DNA of 64,000 bases from Phycisphaera mikurensis NBRC 102666 (GCA_945878575.1 CAMDUB010000010.1:1-64000), one strand, 5' to 3'. Numbered from the stretch's first letter, positions 1 to 10,032 are shown. Made by a program: numbers and translations. Notes: generated by a model from the letters alone, not told the origin.

Positions 1-1
1 T

Positions 2-1579
2 GCCATCGCCCCAAGTACTGCCGTCATGCAGCCTGGAGTGCTCGTACCTGGATTCGTTGATGCGCATGTGCACGTTGAAAGCAGCATGCTGCCACCATGG
101 GAGTTTGCGCGCGTGGCCATGCGACATGGCACGGTTGCCTCAGTGTGTGACCCACACGAGTTTGCCAATGTCTTGGGTGAGCCAGGCATTCGCTTCATGA
201 TTGAGGACATTGCCGGTTCGCCATTCACGTGTTGGTTTGGTTGCCCATCGTGCGTACCAGCCACTTCCTTTGAGACCGCTGGTGCAACGATTGATGCCGA
301 TGTATGCGCACGCCTCTTGGATGATCCAAACATTCACTACCTCAGCGAGATGATGAACTGGCCGGGCGCGATCGGTGCTGATCCGCAGGTCATGTCAAAG
401 ATCGCCGCCGCCCAGGCACGTGGCAAGCGCGTTGACGGGCATGCGCCTGGTCTCCGTGGGGAGCAAGCGCGCGCATACTTTGCACGCGGCATTGAGACGG
501 ATCATGAGTGCTTCACTCTTGATGAAGCGCGTGACAAGGCTGCGCTTGGCGTGAAGATTCTCATCCGAGATGGCAGCGCCGCTCGGAATTTTGAAGCACT
601 GTGGCCGATGCTTGCCGAACATCCCGAGCTGTGCATGTTCTGCACAGACGACGCTCACCCAGACGATTTGCTGGTTGGGCACATTGACCGCCTGCTGGCC
701 CGCGCCGTGGCGAAGGGAATCGATCCATTCGTTGCTCTGCGTGCCGCCACAGTGAATCCCGTTCGCCACTATGGACTGCCGTGCGGCCTGCTGCGTGAAG
801 GCGATCGGGCTGACATGGTGCTGGTGGAAGATCTCGTGTCTTTCAAGCCTGTTCGGACGTTGATTGCTGGTGAATTGGTAGCGGACGGCGGGCGCTCGTG
901 TATTGCACCGCGACCATCGCGGACGCCGAACGCGTTCCGCACCGGTACGTTCGTTGCGAGTGACTTTCGTGTGGTGCCTCCGGTGCGCGGCGCAGGAAGT
1001 GACGCAAGTAACGCCCCAGTGACTGCCCATGCGATACTCGCGGAGGATGGACAGTTAGTCACCGGATCCATCGATGCACCGATGCACGTCACCAATGGAG
1101 TGATTGAGCCAGATCCATCACAGGACATCCTTTTGATTGCAGTGGTGAATCGCTATTCCGCCGCCCCACTAGCGATGGCATTCATCCGTGGATTTGGTCT
1201 GACGCACGGCGCCATCGCCTCAAGCGTTGCACATGATTGCCACAACGTTGTTGCTGTGGGCGCCTCACGTGAAGCAGTGGCTCATGCAGTGAACGCCGTC
1301 TTTGCAGAGCGCGGAGGTCTCGCCGTTTCTGATGGAAGCGCCGCCGGAACGCAAACATTGGCGCTGCCGATTGCGGGCTTGATGAGTGACCGTCCGGCGG
1401 AAGAAGTGGGGGCGGCCTATGCGCAACTCAGTCGAACTGCCAAGCTCTTGGGTTCACCCCTGCGCGCGCCGTACATGACCGCTGGGTTCATGGCGCTGTT
1501 GGTCATCCCGGCGCTCAAACTCAGTGATCGCGGACTATTTGATGGAAGCAAGTTTGCGTTCACGCCCGCGGTGATCTGA
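2..1579 (+). CDS. ade: Adenine deaminase, 5' end outside the window
   Basis: Predicted to hydrolyse adenine to hypoxanthine and ammonia in purine salvage or catabolism. The conserved opening GFVDAHVHVESSMLPP supplies metal-binding His residues of the amidohydrolase barrel, and CDPHEFANVLG, the DGHAPG segment and CTDDAHPDDL follow in the order expected for this family. The C-terminal adenine deaminase domain is present (SSVAHDCHNVVAVG). The frame is open to the left edge, and the first ATG (position 26) lies only about ten residues before the metal motif, so the usual N-terminal strands must be upstream; the ATG at 26 is probably internal. The 3' end overlaps the convergent ureohydrolase gene by 20 bases. 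Confidence 0.93.
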   Translation, partial: AIAPSTAVMQPGVLVPGFVDAHVHVESSMLPPWEFARVAMRHGTVASVCDPHEFANVLGEPGIRFMIEDIAGSPFTCWFGCPSCVPATSFETAGATIDADVCARLLDDPNIHYLSEMMNWPGAIGADPQVMSKIAAAQARGKRVDGHAPGLRGEQARAYFARGIETDHECFTLDEARDKAALGVKILIRDGSAARNFEALWPMLAEHPELCMFCTDDAHPDDLLVGHIDRLLARAVAKGIDPFVALRAATVNPVRHYGLPCGLLREGDRADMVLVEDLVSFKPVRTLIAGELVADGGRSCIAPRPSRTPNAFRTGTFVASDFRVVPPVRGAGSDASNAPVTAHAILAEDGQLVTGSIDAPMHVTNGVIEPDPSQDILLIAVVNRYSAAPLAMAFIRGFGLTHGAIASSVAHDCHNVVAVGASREAVAHAVNAVFAERGGLAVSDGSAAGTQTLALPIAGLMSDRPAEEVGAAYAQLSRTAKLLGSPLRAPYMTAGFMALLVIPALKLSDRGLFDGSKFAFTPAVI

Positions 1580-2672
1580 GCACCGCCGTAGCGATATCGC
1601 GGGTGAGTTCGGCAACCAGTTTCGCCAGCATTTCGGTCGGCCATGCTCCATTTCCTGGAGCACCTTCAGCGATGTGCGCCGCTTGAAGTTGAACAGTGTT
1701 GGCCAACATGGTTGCCATGGAGCGGAACTCTGCGCCACTGAAGCCGCTGGCTGCGGCTGCGCTTGCCGGAGCTTGCGCCACTGCATCAAGGTCCAGTTCC
1801 AATGTTGCTTTACTACCAGCCAGGTGCGCCGCCGCTAGTTCAGCCATGCGCAGCGGCGTTACTCCGCCACGAAGCATGGATTCAAAGGTGAATGCCGCAG
1901 TGCGTGCATCGCTTTCAATGGCGGTGATGATTGACTGGGTCGCCCACGCTTCACTCATGCCAACCACCGCGTATCGATCCAGGTGACCATCAGCGCGCGC
2001 GTAGGTGAACGCGTTTCCGGAATGTCGGCCTTCGCATGGTCGGAGGTCGGCGTGCAGATCAATATTGACGCAGCCAACTGAATGTCCCGATGCGCGTGCA
2101 CATCCTGCAAGAATGCCGTATGCATTGTTGTGACCACCGCCAATCACAATCGGTACCACTCCTGAGCGGCGCAACGTCTCGATGACACTTGCCACGCGGC
2201 GATCAATCTCGCTCACCATTTCACGCAGGGTCAGCAGGGCATCGGCGCGGGCCCGTGGCCCACCAATCGTGGCGTCAATACCCTTGGCGGCTTTGTTCAG
2301 GTCGCGTAAATCAATGCATCCAGCGACTGCCACCGCGGCACCATCCAAGAATGTGTTGGACTGCATGTTCAGGAAGCGCGGCAGAAACGCCCGCCACATA
2401 CGGCGCGTGCCGCCGCGGCCGAGATTGGCACGAACACCGATGTCTTCCGGGATTCCGACAAGCACAACCCGTGTTCCTGCCGGAATTTGCCCATCGGCCC
2501 CAACGATGCCGACCCGTTGCCCAAGACGCACCTCGCCGTCACGGAGGGTGGTCATCGTGCGGATTTCATCCGGGGTTGGTGTTCGCAGGTGTTCCACGCG
2601 CACAAGTGTACGAACCACCGAATGCCCGCGAGCCCTCAACCAGTCTGCCGGACGCCTGTATACGAAGGACAT
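1560..2672 (-). CDS. Ureohydrolase (arginase/agmatinase/formimidoylglutamase family)
   Basis: A 370-residue Mn-dependent ureohydrolase. Metal ligands are recognisable: the His of VIGGGHNNAYG, the Asp-x-His-x-Asp of NIDLHADLRP, and the paired Asp of ELDLDAV near the C terminus. The GGGH form and the SGNAF segment after the DLHAD motif resemble formimidoylglutamase more than arginase, but no other histidine-degradation gene is present, so the substrate is unresolved. I chose the ATG at 2672 (protein starts MSFVYRRPADW); an open frame extends about 100 codons further upstream but has shadow-like composition and would run through the divergent phosphoesterase gene. The 3' end overlaps adenine deaminase by 20 bases. 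Confidence 0.82.
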   Translation of the reverse strand: MSFVYRRPADWLRARGHSVVRTLVRVEHLRTPTPDEIRTMTTLRDGEVRLGQRVGIVGADGQIPAGTRVVLVGIPEDIGVRANLGRGGTRRMWRAFLPRFLNMQSNTFLDGAAVAVAGCIDLRDLNKAAKGIDATIGGPRARADALLTLREMVSEIDRRVASVIETLRRSGVVPIVIGGGHNNAYGILAGCARASGHSVGCVNIDLHADLRPCEGRHSGNAFTYARADGHLDRYAVVGMSEAWATQSIITAIESDARTAAFTFESMLRGGVTPLRMAELAAAHLAGSKATLELDLDAVAQAPASAAAASGFSGAEFRSMATMLANTVQLQAAHIAEGAPGNGAWPTEMLAKLVAELTRDIATAVLRSPRA

Positions 2673-3753
2673 GGAACAGCCATCAGCCGCCGCATCAGAA
2701 CCCACGCACGCGCCCGTGACCAGTGCCGTCCCCACGGTCACAGCCGGTCGCCGTGACTTTCTTCGCAATGCCATCATCGGTGGCAGCGCACTCATCGCGA
2801 TGCGTGCCGCGTTTGCTGGACATGCGCTACCGATTGTGCAGTCCACAACCGCTGCACCAAGTGCAGGGGCGGCAGCCTCTTCGGGCAGCGTGGTGCCCGG
2901 CACCATCCGTCTCGCACATCTCACCGATATCCATGTGCAGCCGGAGCTCGGTGCCGAGGAAGGCATGGCCAGCGCCTTCAATCACGCGCAGTCCATGAAG
3001 CCAGACTTGATCATCACGGGCGGCGACGCGGTGATGGATGTATTCGAAGCGAAGCGCGCCCGGGCGGAGCAGTTGCGCGCCATATTCCAAGGCACGCTGA
3101 AGCGTGAATGCGGGGTGCCCGTGCACCACGTCACTGGAAATCACGACATCCTCGGTTGGAATCGCAAGAAGAGCGAATCCACCGGTACGGAGGCAGACTG
3201 GGGCAAGCGCTTCGCGTGTGACCTCTTTGGCGTCGCTCGTAACTACTACACGTTTGATCATGGCCCATGGCGATTCATTTGCCTCGACAGCGTGCAACCG
3301 AAGGGCGATGGCTACACGGCGTACCTTGATGATGCGCAGTACGAATGGTTACAGCAAACGCTGGCTGCCACGCCCAAATCTATGCCGATAGCGGTGGTTT
3401 CGCACATTCCAATTCTTTCGCTGACTGCACTCACCTACGGCGCGCCGCGCTCGCGCGAGCACGTTGGCACCGATACCGTTATTTATCACGGCGAAATGCA
3501 CACTGACGCCACGCTGCTTCACGATCTCTTCAAACAGGCCGGCAATGTCAAGGTGTGCCTGAGCGGGCATGTGCATCTCCTTGATCACTGCATGATTGAC
3601 GGAATCTCCTACATCTGCGACGGCGCGGTCTGTGGATCATGGTGGAAGGGGTCAGTTGAAGGCATTCCGGAGGGATACGGGGTCCTTGATCTCCGCCCAG
3701 ACGGCACCTTCACGCACCGCTATGAGCGCTACGGATGGCAAGCGCGTAAGTGA
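2671..3753 (+). CDS. Tat-exported metallophosphoesterase
   Basis: A 360-residue calcineurin-like phosphoesterase predicted to act outside the cytoplasm. Near residue 27 is a twin-arginine motif, GRRDFLRNAIIGG, followed by a hydrophobic stretch. The metal-binding blocks occur in family order: LTDIHVQ, ITGGDAVMD, TGNHDILG, VVSHIPIL and SGHVHLLD. The substrate (phosphomonoester, phosphodiester or nucleotide) cannot be read from sequence. The start ATG at 2671 overlaps the start codon of the divergent ureohydrolase gene; a GTG at 2716 would still leave the Tat motif intact and is a reasonable alternative. The open frame upstream of 2671 is antisense shadow. Confidence 0.85.
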   Translation: MEQPSAAASEPTHAPVTSAVPTVTAGRRDFLRNAIIGGSALIAMRAAFAGHALPIVQSTTAAPSAGAAASSGSVVPGTIRLAHLTDIHVQPELGAEEGMASAFNHAQSMKPDLIITGGDAVMDVFEAKRARAEQLRAIFQGTLKRECGVPVHHVTGNHDILGWNRKKSESTGTEADWGKRFACDLFGVARNYYTFDHGPWRFICLDSVQPKGDGYTAYLDDAQYEWLQQTLAATPKSMPIAVVSHIPILSLTALTYGAPRSREHVGTDTVIYHGEMHTDATLLHDLFKQAGNVKVCLSGHVHLLDHCMIDGISYICDGAVCGSWWKGSVEGIPEGYGVLDLRPDGTFTHRYERYGWQARK

Positions 3754-3795
3754 GACAACCTGCCGTAATTGGCTTAGGATGCAACGGTCGACTCC

Positions 3796-5061
3796 ATGGA
3801 CGGTGAAGACCACATTTTCCGCGAACGCGCCGTTGACTCCGCATCGAGTCCGGAGAGCATCAACCGTGTAGCTCCGATAGTGTCGGCACGCCTGTGGTTG
3901 TTGCTCGCGGGTGCCGGCGCGGTGGTTGCAACGTTTACCGTTTGGGGATTCTTCGGGTCGATTTCGTTGACTGTCCGCGGTACCGGAATCTTGATCGAAG
4001 GCTCAATGGTCATGGCGGCGGAAGCGCCTGCCGATGGCCGCATCGGTGATTTCTTAGTGAAGCCCGGCGACCGTGTTGTGCAAGGGCAAGTGCTGGCGGT
4101 GGTTGCGAATCCACTTTTGGAAGCACAGCGGATCGACGCCGAAAATGCCGCGGCACGATTACGCGAGCAAGATGCCAACCTGACCGCGGCAGAAGATGTG
4201 GCCACTGCTGCGTTCACTGCATCAATGGATATCCGCGAAAGTGAATGTCACCACCGCATTGATCGTGCCGCAGCCATCGCTTTTGAATTCAATCAGGCTG
4301 TTGACGCAAAGCGAGATCGAGTACGCCAAGGATTGCTACCAGAGTCTGAATTGCTGACGATTGCCAACGCAACACTGGAGATCGAACGGTCACTTTCTGA
4401 AGCACGGAGCGAATTCCTCCGCATTCAGGCCGATCGTACGGAAGCCAGCATTCGTCGCCAGCAAGATCGGCAGCGTCGCGAGAATGTCATTTCCGATGCA
4501 GATGCCTTGATTGGTCAACTGGCAGCGCGTATGTCAGCCGAACAAGATGTCATTGCGCCGCGCGCAGGCAAGTTGGTACAGCTCACTGTCAGTCCGGGCG
4601 ATGTAGTTCACAAAGGCAATACCGCAGCAATCATTTCTGATGCTGGCGATAGCCGCCTGCGCTGCTACGCATTCTTTCCGCTTACGGAAGGCAAGCGTGT
4701 TCAAAGGGACATGCGCGTGCACGTTGAACCATCGATTGCGGATCGCGAACGATTTGGAGTGATCAGTGCTGTCGTGCGTGACGTTGATCCAGTGGTTGGA
4801 ACGCGGGAGAGTTTCCTTCGCATTATCAATAGTCCAGAATTCGCCCAAGACATGGAGCAACGCGACGATGGAACTGTGTCGGCGGTCATTGACCTCACAT
4901 TGGACCCCGCTGCCCCAACCGGATTGCGTTGGACAGGTGGAATTGGTTACCCCAAGCAACTCACGCCCGGCACGCTCTGTGACGTTGATGTTGTGACTGC
5001 AGACGTGGCGCCGATTTCTCTCCTCATTCCATGGCTCAAGCAGGCTTTCGGTGGTCGATGA
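3796..5061 (+). CDS. HlyD-like adaptor of a peptide export system (NHLM type)
   Basis: A 421-residue membrane-fusion protein. A short cytoplasmic N terminus precedes one transmembrane helix at about residues 35-55, then a biotinyl-lipoyl-like half motif (GRIGDFLVKPGDRVVQGQVL), a long charged coiled-coil segment (about 105-240), the second lipoyl half (ISPRAGKLVQL-like, reading IAPRAGKLVQLTVSPGD) and a C-terminal barrel. Such proteins bridge an inner-membrane ABC transporter to the outer envelope. It is followed by two ABC transporter genes with an 11-base overlap, an arrangement known for the NHLM class of bacteriocin exporters. No strong Shine-Dalgarno sequence precedes the ATG. The cognate peptide is probably the small ORF at 10089-10238. 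Confidence 0.82.
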   Translation: MDGEDHIFRERAVDSASSPESINRVAPIVSARLWLLLAGAGAVVATFTVWGFFGSISLTVRGTGILIEGSMVMAAEAPADGRIGDFLVKPGDRVVQGQVLAVVANPLLEAQRIDAENAAARLREQDANLTAAEDVATAAFTASMDIRESECHHRIDRAAAIAFEFNQAVDAKRDRVRQGLLPESELLTIANATLEIERSLSEARSEFLRIQADRTEASIRRQQDRQRRENVISDADALIGQLAARMSAEQDVIAPRAGKLVQLTVSPGDVVHKGNTAAIISDAGDSRLRCYAFFPLTEGKRVQRDMRVHVEPSIADRERFGVISAVVRDVDPVVGTRESFLRIINSPEFAQDMEQRDDGTVSAVIDLTLDPAAPTGLRWTGGIGYPKQLTPGTLCDVDVVTADVAPISLLIPWLKQAFGGR

Positions 5062-7366
5062 ACCCACTCGAAGCATCCCTTCGCCTGGCGGAGGTACCAC
5101 TGCAGTGACGGACGCAGCGCCGAAATCTCCAGTACTTCAGACTCCTCGCGCTGTGGCGTTTCGACCCTCAGGACTGCGGGTCGTGACTGCACCAACCATC
5201 GTGCAGATGGATGCGGTGGAGTGTGGAGCTGCATGCTTGGTGTCCATTCTTGCATTTCACGGACGGCACATTGCCATTGAGGAAGCGCGGCGCGTGTGCG
5301 GCGTCAGCCGTGATGGCAGCAGCGCGTTGCAGCTCACCGCTGCAGCGAGCAACTACGGACTGAAGTGCGAGGGTTACGGTGTTGACAGCGCTGAACTGCG
5401 AGATTTGCAACTCCCCGGGATTCTTTATTGGGGGTTTGACCACTTTGTGGTGCTCGAAGGATGGAGCCGCGGTCGGTGGCGGATCATGGATCCATCCATC
5501 GGCCATCGTTGGGTCAGCGCCGCGGAGTTCGATGAGAAGTTCACTGGCGTTGTGCTGGAATTATCACCAACTGCGGACTTCCGCCGTGGCGGACGGACCC
5601 GCGGGGTTCGCGAAGCATTAGTGGAGCGGATGCGTGGTTCCTGGCGCGTAGTAGCGGCCACCGCGGCGTGCGGAGTCTTGCTGGCGATTCCTGCCTTTAC
5701 GCTTCCCGCGCTCGGCGCTGTGTATGTCGACCGCGTCCTTCTGGAAGGAGCGAACGGTTGGATCTTGCCCATGGTCCTGCTGGCCCTTGCGGCCATGGTG
5801 GTGAGCGCAGTGCTTGCGTATGTTCAACAGCAGCTACTCGCCAAGCTTGAACAGCGTCTGGCTGTTACCGGTGCGGCTCGATTCTTTGATCACTTACTTC
5901 GGCTTCCAGTTGATTTCTATTCGCATCGTTACACCGGCGATATTGTGCAGCGCCTGGATGCTGTTGAACTATTGGCAGAGGCATTTGCATCAAAGATTGC
6001 CCCTGCGCTCGTCGGGCTGCTCACGTCGACGCTGTTCATCATTGCACTGTTTGTCATTGATAAGCACCTCGCCCTGATAGCAACGGGCATCATTGCTGCC
6101 GTCATTCTGATTGTGATTCGATCGGGGCGCGCACTGGTCGATCGCACGCGGACGCTGGAAAAAGACATCGGTCTTGGTGCTGGAACACTCTCTGCTGGCC
6201 TTACTGCTATTGAAACTGTGAAATCCGCGGGGCGCGAGAATGATCTCTTTGCACGCATCGCGGACGCCAATGCGCGCACCGCAACATCCGCGCAGGCGCT
6301 CGAAGGCTTATCAACGAAACTCACTGCAGCGCCAGAATTCTTAGTTTCTCTCCTGGTTTCTGCCATTGTTCTGGCCTTTGGCGGCTGGCAGGTCATGCAG
6401 GGACACATCACTATTGGTTCGTTGCTGGCATTCCAGGCCATCTTGGTTGTTGCCATGGGACCGGTGTTGGAACTTGCTTCGCTTGGACAGGAAATTCAAA
6501 CACTGAACGCCACTATGGCGCGCATTGACGATGTCCTCCGTCATCCGCGCGATCCATTGGCGTTGCCAGTCGAGCCAGTCGAGCCAGTCGAGCCAGCTCA
6601 CGGTGCAGAAGTATCCGTGCCACACCAAGAGGCTGCGCCGGCCGCTGGCGCCTTGGAATTCCGCAATGTTGTGTTTGGCTACAGCGAAGCGGATGAACCG
6701 CTGATCCGCGATTTCACTTTGCGGATTGCACCTGGTCATCGGGTTGCCATTGTGGGCGCTACTGGTTCCGGCAAGAGCACGGCCGCCAAGCTTGCATCTG
6801 GCCTCTATCTGCCATGGTCTGGTGAGGTACTCATTGATGGTCGCCCACTCGCTTCGATTCCGCGCCATGAGCGTGCCACAGCCATCGCAGTGGTCGGGCA
6901 AACGCCAATTCTCTTTGCCGCCAGCCTGCGCGACAATCTGTCCATGTGGGACCCGCTCATTCCCGATTTATGGATGCGAGAAGCAACCGACGATGCCGGC
7001 TTAGCTGGATTGATTGAGGCGCGTGGTGGTCTGGGCATGATGATTGCCGAAGGTGGCATCAACCTCTCGGGCGGCGAAGCGCAGCGCGTAGAAATTGCTC
7101 GGGCACTTTCGCGTCGCCCCTCCATCTTGATTCTTGATGAGGCCACATCGTCCCTTGATGCAACCACCGAATCGCAGATCGACCGCGCGCTTCGTCGGCG
7201 CGGCTGCGCGTGCTTGGTCATTGCCCATCGACTGAGCACCATTCGCGATGCAGACGAGATTGTGGTGCTTGACCGTGGAACAATCGTTGAGCGCGGTTCG
7301 CATGCTGAACTCATGGCGCTGAACGGTGCATATGTTGCCTTTGTTCGTGGTGGAGGGCAGGGCTAA
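5051..7366 (+). CDS. C39 peptidase-ABC transporter fusion, double-glycine peptide exporter
   Basis: A 771-residue peptidase-transporter predicted to remove a double-glycine leader and export the peptide core. The N-terminal C39 peptidase has its full catalytic set: Cys58 in DAVECGAACL with the upstream Gln52 oxyanion residue, His131 in GFDHFVVLEGW and Asp147 in IMDPSIGHRW. A six-helix ABC membrane domain follows (about 195-480), then an ATPase domain with Walker A GATGSGKST, signature NLSGGEAQR and Walker B LILDEATSS. Between them is a short PVEPVEPVEP linker encoded by 9-base repeats. It starts with GTG inside the end of the HlyD-like gene and its stop overlaps the start of the next transporter. 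The order matches the NHLM microcin transporter 1 family. Confidence 0.9.
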   Translation: MVDEPTRSIPSPGGGTTAVTDAAPKSPVLQTPRAVAFRPSGLRVVTAPTIVQMDAVECGAACLVSILAFHGRHIAIEEARRVCGVSRDGSSALQLTAAASNYGLKCEGYGVDSAELRDLQLPGILYWGFDHFVVLEGWSRGRWRIMDPSIGHRWVSAAEFDEKFTGVVLELSPTADFRRGGRTRGVREALVERMRGSWRVVAATAACGVLLAIPAFTLPALGAVYVDRVLLEGANGWILPMVLLALAAMVVSAVLAYVQQQLLAKLEQRLAVTGAARFFDHLLRLPVDFYSHRYTGDIVQRLDAVELLAEAFASKIAPALVGLLTSTLFIIALFVIDKHLALIATGIIAAVILIVIRSGRALVDRTRTLEKDIGLGAGTLSAGLTAIETVKSAGRENDLFARIADANARTATSAQALEGLSTKLTAAPEFLVSLLVSAIVLAFGGWQVMQGHITIGSLLAFQAILVVAMGPVLELASLGQEIQTLNATMARIDDVLRHPRDPLALPVEPVEPVEPAHGAEVSVPHQEAAPAAGALEFRNVVFGYSEADEPLIRDFTLRIAPGHRVAIVGATGSGKSTAAKLASGLYLPWSGEVLIDGRPLASIPRHERATAIAVVGQTPILFAASLRDNLSMWDPLIPDLWMREATDDAGLAGLIEARGGLGMMIAEGGINLSGGEAQRVEIARALSRRPSILILDEATSSLDATTESQIDRALRRRGCACLVIAHRLSTIRDADEIVVLDRGTIVERGSHAELMALNGAYVAFVRGGGQG

Positions 7367-10023
7367 TGCTCCACAGTGCGGCAACGATCTTTGTTGAATT
7401 GGGAAGCAAGCAGCGGGACGTTGACGGCCGCGACCACATGGATTTGGGCTCCGAACCGCGCGCGCTCGCTGTCGCCGCGGGCATGGTGAGCGTGTTTGTT
7501 GCTCGCCGAACGCCTGATGGAACGCCGGGGCGCCGTGTCTATCTTGGAACCGTGGCGCCTGGTGGAGTGCTTCCATCACTGCTGACGCATTTGCAGGGAG
7601 CGGACACCACGCTTGTTGCTGTGCCCGATGGCCGCGCCAAAGTAGTCACGGCGCCGACCCGTGGTCCGGGCGTTGAAGAGGCAATAGCCGACGGCACCGA
7701 TGCATTTGCTCGGGTCATGCTGCCGATTGATGCGCGCTTCACCGCTGAATTCGAAAGTGATCCACTGCGAAGATTGCTTGAGTATGCCAACAGGCTTGCG
7801 GCCACGGATGCCGCCGCCATGGCTGACGCTGCCCGCGGCAGATCGCATCAATCAGCCGCACTACGCGATCGCTACGCGCGCATGCTCGAATCGGTCTTCA
7901 GTGATCACAACGAAGTCCTGAGTATTGATCCCCATGTCGACCCGCTGCTCCGTGCGTGCCGTCACGTTGCCGTTGCGGCTGGTGTTCCGCTGGCAAGTAT
8001 CCCGCGCCGCATTCCGGACGATTCCATGCTGGCGTCAGCGGAGTCGTTTGCACAGGCGGCGCGTATTGGATGTCGCCACGTGCGACTCTCGGATGAGTGG
8101 TGGAAGGGCAACTTCGGACCGCTTCTGGTGACCGCGCTCGATGGAACGCCGGTAGCGCTGGTACCCGGTCGTTGGAGCGGCTATCGCGCGGTTATGTATC
8201 TGCCCGACCAGGCTCCGCGACTTTGCAAGGTCGACGCAAAGCAGGCCGCGTTGCTGCATCGAACCGCGGTGGTATTTGCGCCGCCATTGCCAGTCGGAAC
8301 AGTCACGCTGCGCGCCTTGTTTGCCTTTTTGCTGCGCGGCTCAGCGCATGATCTTTGGCTAGCTGCACTGGTTTCGCTTGCGGCCAGCGTGCTAAATCTG
8401 TTGATTCCATTCGCTACTGGACTCTTGGTGAGTCGGGTCATTCCGGGTAGCGATCCAGTCTCACTTCTACACCTTGGACTGGTGCTTGCTTCCGTGCTAT
8501 TTGCCGTCGCCGCTTGCGAACTGGTGACGCGCTTCCTTCTGCTCCGCACCGAGACCCGCGCCATGATGCGTGGTTCATCTTCGATCATTCTGCGCGCACT
8601 GCAATTGCCACTTTCGTTCTTCCAGAAGTATTCAGTTGGAGATCTTGCACAGCGGCTGAGTGTCATTGAGGAAGTACAACGTCGCGTTACCGGAACGATG
8701 GTGGTCTCAGTGGTGAGCGGGGTATTCTCGCTGACGTATTTGCTACTCATGGCAGCCATTGATCCGCTGGCTGCCGCCGTATCGGCACTGCTGTTCCTGG
8801 TGGTCTTTACTGTCACCGCCGTTGTTGCAGGTCGTCAAGCGCGGTTCGCCGCTGATGCCGCGGAACGGAGTGGAAAGCTCAGTGGTTTCTCGCTGCAATT
8901 GCTCGACGGCATTGATCGAATCCGTACCACCGGGACTGAAGAGTACGCCTTGCTGCAGTGGTTGCATCGCTACCGCCCCGAGCGCCGTGCCATGTACGGC
9001 GCCGCCATTGTGGGTGCGCAATTGCGCGTGCTTGCGGTCGCTGTGCCATTTGCTGCCGCCGCGTTCTTATGGTGGCGCTTCGGTGCCATCGCTGGCGGTA
9101 AAGAAGTGCAAGTTCCGGCATTCATTGCGTTCAATGCCGCATTCCTCGCAGCACTTGCTGCGATCACTTCATTTGGTTACGCCATCGGCGACATTTCTCA
9201 AATTGCGCCTTTGATGGGTCGATTGTTGCCGATTCTTGAAGAACGTTCCGAGTCCGATCCCCGAGCAGAAAGCGCCGGGCCACTCTCTGGCGGCTTATCA
9301 ATTCAAGGCATTCGATTTGCCCATTCGGGTTCCGCAGACGAGGTACTCCGAGGCGTTTCCATTGAAGTTGCCGCTGGTGATTTCATCGCCATCGTCGGTG
9401 CATCGGGAAGCGGAAAGTCCACGCTTGCACAGTTGCTACTGGGTTTACGACGACCGACTGCCGGCAAGATTCTCTTTGACGGCAAGGACCTGGCGAAGTT
9501 GGATCTAGTCTCGGTGCGTCGACAAATCGGCGTAGTGGGGCAGCACGCACGCGTCATTCCGGGAACGGTATTGGAGAATATTGTGGGGGCCGCGCTTCTT
9601 TCCAAAGAGGAAGCGTGGGCTGCAGCGGAGGCTGCTGGATTTGCGGAAGACATCCGCGAAATGCCCATGCAGATGAGCACCTTCGTCAATGAGCACACGC
9701 TGTCTGGCGGGCAACTGCAGAAGCTGTTGATTGCGCGCGCACTGGTCACTCAGCCGCGCATCCTCTTGCTTGATGAGGCCACCAGCGCGCTCGACGAAGT
9801 TTCACAAGCATGTGTCTCGCGCAGTTTGGAAGAGCGCAAGGTCACTCGCATTGTGATTGCCCATCGCCTGAGCACCGTGCGCGCTGCCGATTGCATCTAT
9901 GTGCTCTCGGCCGGGGAGGTGGTTCAGGCCGGACGCTTTGATGACCTGGCGTCCGCCGAGGGACCGTTCCGCGAATTGGTGCGGCGACAACTGCTTGAGG
10001 CAGAGTGCCCCTCAGTGGTCTAA
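7366..10023 (+). CDS. Second ABC transporter of the NHLM-type peptide export cassette
   Basis: An 885-residue ABC half-transporter without a C39 peptidase. The roughly 300-residue N-terminal region includes the segment VRLSDEWWKGNFGPLL and a PVALVPGRWSGYRAV block, which I recognise from the second ABC protein of NHLM bacteriocin systems; its exact role in the family is unclear to me. A membrane domain (about 330-600) and an ATPase domain follow, with Walker A GASGSGKST, signature TLSGGQLQK and Walker B ILLLDEATSALDE, all intact. Its ATG overlaps the stop codon of the peptidase-transporter (TAATG), so the three export genes are translationally coupled. It converges on the small double-glycine peptide gene, with a shared hairpin between them. 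Confidence 0.87.
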   Translation: MLHSAATIFVELGSKQRDVDGRDHMDLGSEPRALAVAAGMVSVFVARRTPDGTPGRRVYLGTVAPGGVLPSLLTHLQGADTTLVAVPDGRAKVVTAPTRGPGVEEAIADGTDAFARVMLPIDARFTAEFESDPLRRLLEYANRLAATDAAAMADAARGRSHQSAALRDRYARMLESVFSDHNEVLSIDPHVDPLLRACRHVAVAAGVPLASIPRRIPDDSMLASAESFAQAARIGCRHVRLSDEWWKGNFGPLLVTALDGTPVALVPGRWSGYRAVMYLPDQAPRLCKVDAKQAALLHRTAVVFAPPLPVGTVTLRALFAFLLRGSAHDLWLAALVSLAASVLNLLIPFATGLLVSRVIPGSDPVSLLHLGLVLASVLFAVAACELVTRFLLLRTETRAMMRGSSSIILRALQLPLSFFQKYSVGDLAQRLSVIEEVQRRVTGTMVVSVVSGVFSLTYLLLMAAIDPLAAAVSALLFLVVFTVTAVVAGRQARFAADAAERSGKLSGFSLQLLDGIDRIRTTGTEEYALLQWLHRYRPERRAMYGAAIVGAQLRVLAVAVPFAAAAFLWWRFGAIAGGKEVQVPAFIAFNAAFLAALAAITSFGYAIGDISQIAPLMGRLLPILEERSESDPRAESAGPLSGGLSIQGIRFAHSGSADEVLRGVSIEVAAGDFIAIVGASGSGKSTLAQLLLGLRRPTAGKILFDGKDLAKLDLVSVRRQIGVVGQHARVIPGTVLENIVGAALLSKEEAWAAAEAAGFAEDIREMPMQMSTFVNEHTLSGGQLQKLLIARALVTQPRILLLDEATSALDEVSQACVSRSLEERKVTRIVIAHRLSTVRAADCIYVLSAGEVVQAGRFDDLASAEGPFRELVRRQLLEAECPSVV

Positions 10024-10032
10024 ACGCATTGG

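Noticed and set aside
2182-2670. Upstream extension of the phosphoesterase frame
   Set aside because: It is Arg- and Ser-rich antisense of the ureohydrolase gene, and the Tat signal lies after the ATG at 2671.
2673-2981. Upstream extension of the ureohydrolase frame by about 100 codons
   Set aside because: It lies entirely antisense to the phosphoesterase signal region and does not resemble ureohydrolase sequence.
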